The position numbers were made by a program, and so were the translations under genes. Positions 60,301 to 64,000 of a DNA stretch of 64,000 bases are shown one piece after another (the stretch's first letter is position 1; the number at the start of each line of letters is the position of its first letter). The notes beneath the pieces are model-generated. The model ran no database searches. It was not told the DNA's origin and was given only the letters and a program-made list of their open reading frames with translations. Source of the stretch: Oenanthe sinensis. Lineage: Eukaryota; Streptophyta; Magnoliopsida; Apiales; Apiaceae. The stretch is from positions 19,417,001 to 19,481,000 of the forward strand of contig CM053806.1 of NCBI GenBank assembly GCA_028671895.1, in the 5' to 3' direction.

Positions 60301-63300
60301 AGTCAAGTACCAAAGAATCCAGAAAACAAGTGCAAGTTCATTAGACAGAAATGCAACTTCGTACCGTTAATTATCATGCTACAGCAATGTTGGTAATGCT
60401 AAATACTTAGCGCGACAATTTCTCGCACGATTGTTTTTCTAGTCTCGATAGTTTATTTTTATACATACAGACCCTTATTTCAAATCTTCATACCAGAAGA
60501 GTATGTGGCAGGATACAATTAGTACTACCATAGGCCCGTACTAGTACTACCACATCCCCATATATATTCATCGCCATCACTAAATCACTCCATTTACCCA
60601 TCACAAACACTACTTACAACTTCACTTCAAAATTTTAATGCAGTCTGTAATGCACTGAAGAGCTATCTAACGATGTTAAACAGATACAACCAAACAATAA
60701 CTCACGAAGTAGTAATTTTATAACTAATAAGAAGATTACTTAAGATTCTCATACGATAATACTAAATCAACTACCAGGCCTTCGAGTCACCTGGATAAGT
60801 CCTACTCCTACTCAACCACAAGGGTTTACAAAGACAATATTCAGCATAAAAGAAATTACTCATCCCTTCACAACCTTATCTAACCCTTCTCTTTGCCACC
60901 TCACTAGACTTTCTTTTGCTGCAATTACTTATTTACCCTTATTATTCTTGAAACGGCGTCGTACATATGTAACTGCATTATATGGCCTGTCTCTGGTATT
61001 TTGAAGCATTGCACAGTCCCGATTTTATTTCAAATTTCTAAATATAATAAAGAGAATAATTTTAGGCAACAATATATCTTCCAAGTGTAACCTAAAAAAG
61101 AATACAAATCTTTTAGCATGGCACCTCAGACAAGTGGACCACCATAACAATTAAAAGTAAGAAGTTGAAATTTCACACACGAATGGACCATCATAACATC
61201 CAACTAAGGGGCAAAAATTCAAATTTTCAAGCACAAGAGGATCACCAAAACAATCCAAATAAGGGGCACAATCCTGCCCAGGAGAAATAGTCAAACAATG
61301 TCCACAACTTCAGAATATTGGAGGTAAAATAGTTTGAAGTTGAGGACTCTCCTACAGTGTAGCTTGATACCACCTCAAATGGCCAACTGAACTCTCTCAA
61401 AACATAGAAGGCACTAAATGAATCTTAAATTCCTAAGACCCACCTATTAGATGAACAACAAAAAATACATCAAGGAACACCTAAAGCGACGAGGAAGGTG
61501 CCCTAGTTGCTATAAGAGTTTCAAAGTTCAATTCTTCCCTCCCCTATACTTACAATCATGCACAGTAAAATAAAGAGTAAATAGCACTTTGTGTACCTAT
61601 ACTTTGTGTGTCAGATCACTTGGGATATTGTATTTAAGAAAATGCCACATATTATACTGCAGTTTTAAATTTTTTATAGTTTATTGTTTTCCGACTATAT
61701 TAGCTAACACCGTTGACTTCACTAGGGGTATTTTTGTATTTTTACCATGGAAAGATCATCTTTTCCCCATCAATAGTAATGCCAAGTTTAATCATAGCTT
61801 TTGAAAGAGCGATAGCAGCTCCTTCACCATCTAGTTTGGCAGCATACATCCAATTTCAACTTGCTTTAACATTAGAAAGAGATGTGACCTTTCCCAAATG
61901 AGATTTTGTTAGTGCTTCTCCAACAGCAAGCCGTGCAATGGCCTTAGGATTCAGAAGAACCTTTATTGGCTGCTCTCCAATGGAGCATGCACCACAATAA
62001 CAGCAACATCAGCTAAGGTAATCTATCAAGGACCCATTATTTGATGTTGTGCCACAATACCTGTTATGCACCTTCTTGATCTGTCTGCTTGTGGCGGCCG
62101 GATTAAGAGCTCAAGCAGATTTGATTGGAATTGATGGTAATTCATCTCATTCTACTCATTGTTTTTACTTTACAATTCTATATGCTGCTGGTAAAGTTAA
62201 TGAGTTGGGCCCTGAAAGTGAAGGGTCTGTTTCTTGCATATTTGGACTTAAGGGCTACAGATGGTTCAAAGGGAAAGAACAAATTGGCTCTTGTTTTTGG
62301 ACTAATTCGTGGGTTGATTGCAATTTTTGTAACGTCATTTTTAGTAGGATTGTATTTCTGGTTTGAGAGAAAGCAGAGAAGGGATATAGGTAAAACTTCT
62401 CGTTGGCGAGGACCATGGGAAATGGAATCTAGGCCGCAACTGTGCGACCTAATACTGGTTCAGTATAGTATAAGTTTTATGAACAATTGAGAATTTTATT
62501 GAAAATGATTTTATTGGGAGAGGTGGATTTGGACTTATTTACAAAGGGACTTTATTTGATGGAAGTGTGGTTGCTATTAAGAAAATTATAGAATCAGATT
62601 TTCAGGGAAATGCTGAGTTCTGTAATGAAGTTGAGATTATCAGTAATTTGATGCATAGAATTCTTGTGCCTTTAAGAGGGTGTAGTATTACCGGTGATGA
62701 CAAAGATAAAAGCGAAGATATTGAAATGGGGATGATGATAGGTGTCTTGTTTGGGTCAACGTAAGATTTCGGGATTGTACTCTGCAATATATACACAAAA
62801 GAGCTGGTGGACCGTTGAAAAATGCAAAAATACCCCCATTAACCTAACGGTGTTAGCTACCATAGACGGAAAACAACAAATTGTAAAAAAATTATAACTA
62901 TAGTATAGCATGTGATGGTTTATTAAATACAATATCTTAAGTGGTCTGACACACAAAGTGTAGGTACACAAATTGCTCTTTACTCTAAAATAAATAATAT
63001 TACAGCAACTACCCCCCTCCCAAAAAAAAAGAATTTTACAGAGAAATAAAAAAATGCAATTGTTTTATGAACTGTAGTTAGCATTACCAACTTTGTAGCA
63101 TGGGCAAGTCACAAAGTTACGGTAGTTATTCATTATATATACTTATTCTTATCTCTAAAACATTCCAACATGCAATTTTTTGTTGCCACCTGAACAATTC
63201 TAGTACTGATAGAACATTAAAATTTAAATGACCAAAAATATTATAAAACTCTCGACAAGACCATGTGAAGCTTTGACACCTTAAAACCGAGCTACATCAC

Positions 63301-64000
63301 CAACAAGTATGTCGAAAATGCTAAAAAGTAGTTAAAAATATCATCAGCTCTTCATAATGTATGATCTATCTTTGCAGTTAAAAATAAACATCATCCTGCT
63401 ACTAGTTCTATAGGAATTTCATCAACTAACCTCATATTGCTGTTCTTGCGTATTATCTCTTTTTTTTTATGTTGCAAGTAAAACAACATCAGAATTTAAT
63501 ATTAAGCATCCTAGTTTGTAACATACCTGGATCTGGACATCATCCCCTGACGCAATGTTCGCGACGGTTCTAAGTGCTCCAATAAGAACCCATGGATAAG
63601 GATGACTGAAAGATCATTTGAACACTATGAGGTCATATCCAAAATTGTGATATTTTCGGAGTGCTCAATTAAGAACAAAAGAATTGCCACTTACCCCAGT
63701 AGGTGAACAAGACGTGGACAGAAACCTGCTTCAATTACAGCTTGAATTCTTTCATAAGACCCATCAGAAAGATGTGATAGTGCCCAGCATGCATCTTTCA
63801 GTACCTTCGGATGAGTAGAATGAACAAGGCGCATAAGGGCAGGAAGTGCTGGCCTACTCTGTCAAGATAATTTCTGAAAAGCTTAGCAATCAAATGATTG
63901 AAAAGAGTCCCGCCAGTAAAATAGCTATAAGGATGACCTACAAATAACCTGGTCAAAGGGAGGTCGTGGCTTGCCACGGCAGAAATTTAACAATGTCCAG
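57309..64000 (-). CDS. Importin subunit alpha, C-terminal half (5' part outside window)
   Basis: Six exons seen: beyond 64000-63949, 63858-63695, 63605-63527, 59648-59514, 57902-57775, 57684-57309. Splice sites are GT-AG and phases join exactly, giving 310 residues. They cover Armadillo repeats from ARM4 (WTLLNFCRGKPRPPFDQ) through ARM10 (YLVGQNCIKPLCDLL, VCLEGLANILKVGEAEKN) and EILETYWL. Known role: adaptor that binds nuclear localisation signals and importin-beta for nuclear import. Oddities: the conserved ACWTISN and AAWAISN tryptophans (minor NLS site) are Arg and Cys here, and after EILETYWL the tail is a basic KANVDRLKSKFKLVKVDN-type sequence instead of the usual acidic, Gly/Phe-rich end. 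A diverged paralogue is likely. The 3.9-kb intron carries a Pack-MULE-like insertion. Confidence 0.93.
57903..59513 (-). other. Importin-alpha intron of 1.6 kb
   Basis: AT-rich intron between the 59514-59648 and 57775-57902 exons. The small frames at 58.7-58.9 kb on both strands are chance. No element boundary could be defined. Confidence 0.6.
59649..61574 (-). other. Importin-alpha intron, 3' part (as transcribed)
   Basis: Intron sequence between the Pack-MULE-like element and the acceptor of the 59514-59648 exon. AT-rich with no coding exon recognised. It includes the left target duplication TAAAATAAA at 61566-61574. Confidence 0.6.
61748..62010 (-). pseudogene. Captured fragment of phosphoribosylformylglycinamidine synthase (PurL-type)
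   Basis: The minus strand reads ACSIGEQPIKVLLNPKAIAR, LAVGEALT, KVTSLSNVKAS, then a stop in place of Gly, NWMYAAKLDGEGAA, and ALSKAMIKLGITIDG. This is the conserved core of FGAM synthase, the enzyme for the fourth step of de novo purine synthesis (FGAR + Gln + ATP to FGAM). Small deletions and at least one stop are present. Only about 85 codons of an enzyme of some 1400 residues are included. Confidence 0.85.
62130..62765 (+). pseudogene. Captured fragment of a receptor-like protein kinase (At1g11050-like)
   Basis: Across shifted frames: an ectodomain end CFYFTILYAAGKVNELGPES and GSVSCIFGL, a membrane span (LVFGLIRGLIAIFVTSFLVGLYFWFERKQRR), a juxtamembrane VRPNTGSV, and the start of the kinase fold with the glycine loop GRGGFG, VAIKK lysine, EFCNEVEIISNL and LVPLRGC. 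It is truncated before the catalytic loop, with frameshifts and stops, so there is no active kinase. Order and motifs match the plant family of At1g11050. Confidence 0.8.
62986..63526 (-). other. Importin-alpha intron, 5' part (as transcribed)
   Basis: Intron sequence right of the Pack-MULE-like element, starting with the right target duplication TAAAATAAA (62986-62994). No further feature recognised. Confidence 0.6.

Larger units (their letters stand above)
61575..62985. mobile_element. Pack-MULE-like element carrying two host gene fragments
   Basis: 1411 bases, bounded by the perfect 9-mer TAAAATAAA (61566-61574 and 62986-62994). Terminal inverted repeats of roughly 170 bases begin GAGTAAATAGCACTTTGTG and GAGTAAAGAGCAATTTGTG and stay alignable to the 'ggtatttttg' stretch. 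The interior has no transposase but holds a piece of an FGAM synthase gene (minus) and a piece of a receptor-like kinase gene (plus). A 9-bp duplication, long arms and captured host exons define a Pack-MULE. It sits in an intron of importin-alpha, in transcribed DNA. Confidence 0.88.

Noticed and set aside
61713..61901. Plus-strand frame over the FGAM synthase piece
   Set aside because: The conserved protein reads on the minus strand; the plus frame is a shadow.

Overview
This is plant nuclear DNA, most likely from a eudicot and possibly an asterid. The sequence is AT-rich, GT-AG introns split plant-type genes, and MITEs and nested LTR retrotransposons fill the gaps. No bacterial, organellar or viral gene set is visible. 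Exon boundaries below were set by hand from splice sites and reading frame, without transcripts.

Layout. 0.3-2.9 kb holds an intron-less SUVH5/6-type histone H3K9 methyltransferase (+). 3-8.3 kb is gene-free with a TTA-flanked MITE, a Stowaway-like MITE and a small TRIM-like element. 8.3-18.3 kb is a tandem family of Ole e 1 / proline-rich cell-wall proteins, all on the minus strand: one broken copy carrying DNA insertions, then two intact two-exon genes whose coding first exons are both exactly 166 nt. 20.8-24.7 kb holds an eight-exon gene for TRAP-alpha (SSR-alpha) of the ER translocon, with a dead duplicate of exon 7 in an intron. 57.3-64.0 kb holds the 3' half of an importin-alpha gene (-) that continues past the window.

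The middle, 25.6-53 kb, is a nest of mobile DNA. A Copia element (-) is split by a nonautonomous hAT element with an imperfect 8-bp target duplication. It is split again by a 13.3-kb LTR element (27008-40326) with 1459/1460-bp LTRs that differ at about 8 positions, a perfect ACTTG duplication, an initiator-Met-type primer binding site and a polypurine tract. That element has no recognisable gag or pol, so it is a large retrotransposon derivative (LARD), and it is recent. Its leader, next to the primer binding site, carries twelve exact-length 120-bp repeats, each able to fold into hairpins. Further right lie a Copia LTR full of ATCAATTGAT palindromes, a degraded unrecognised ORF region, a Gypsy-type LTR and another hAT-like element.

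Most notable: (1) a Pack-MULE-like element in an importin-alpha intron, with 9-bp target duplications and long inverted repeats, carrying pieces of a purine-synthesis gene (FGAM synthase) and of a receptor-like kinase; (2) the LARD with its hairpin array; (3) an importin-alpha that appears to have lost both tryptophans of the minor NLS-binding site and the usual C-terminal tail. The genes do not form an operon or pathway; each is an independent plant locus.
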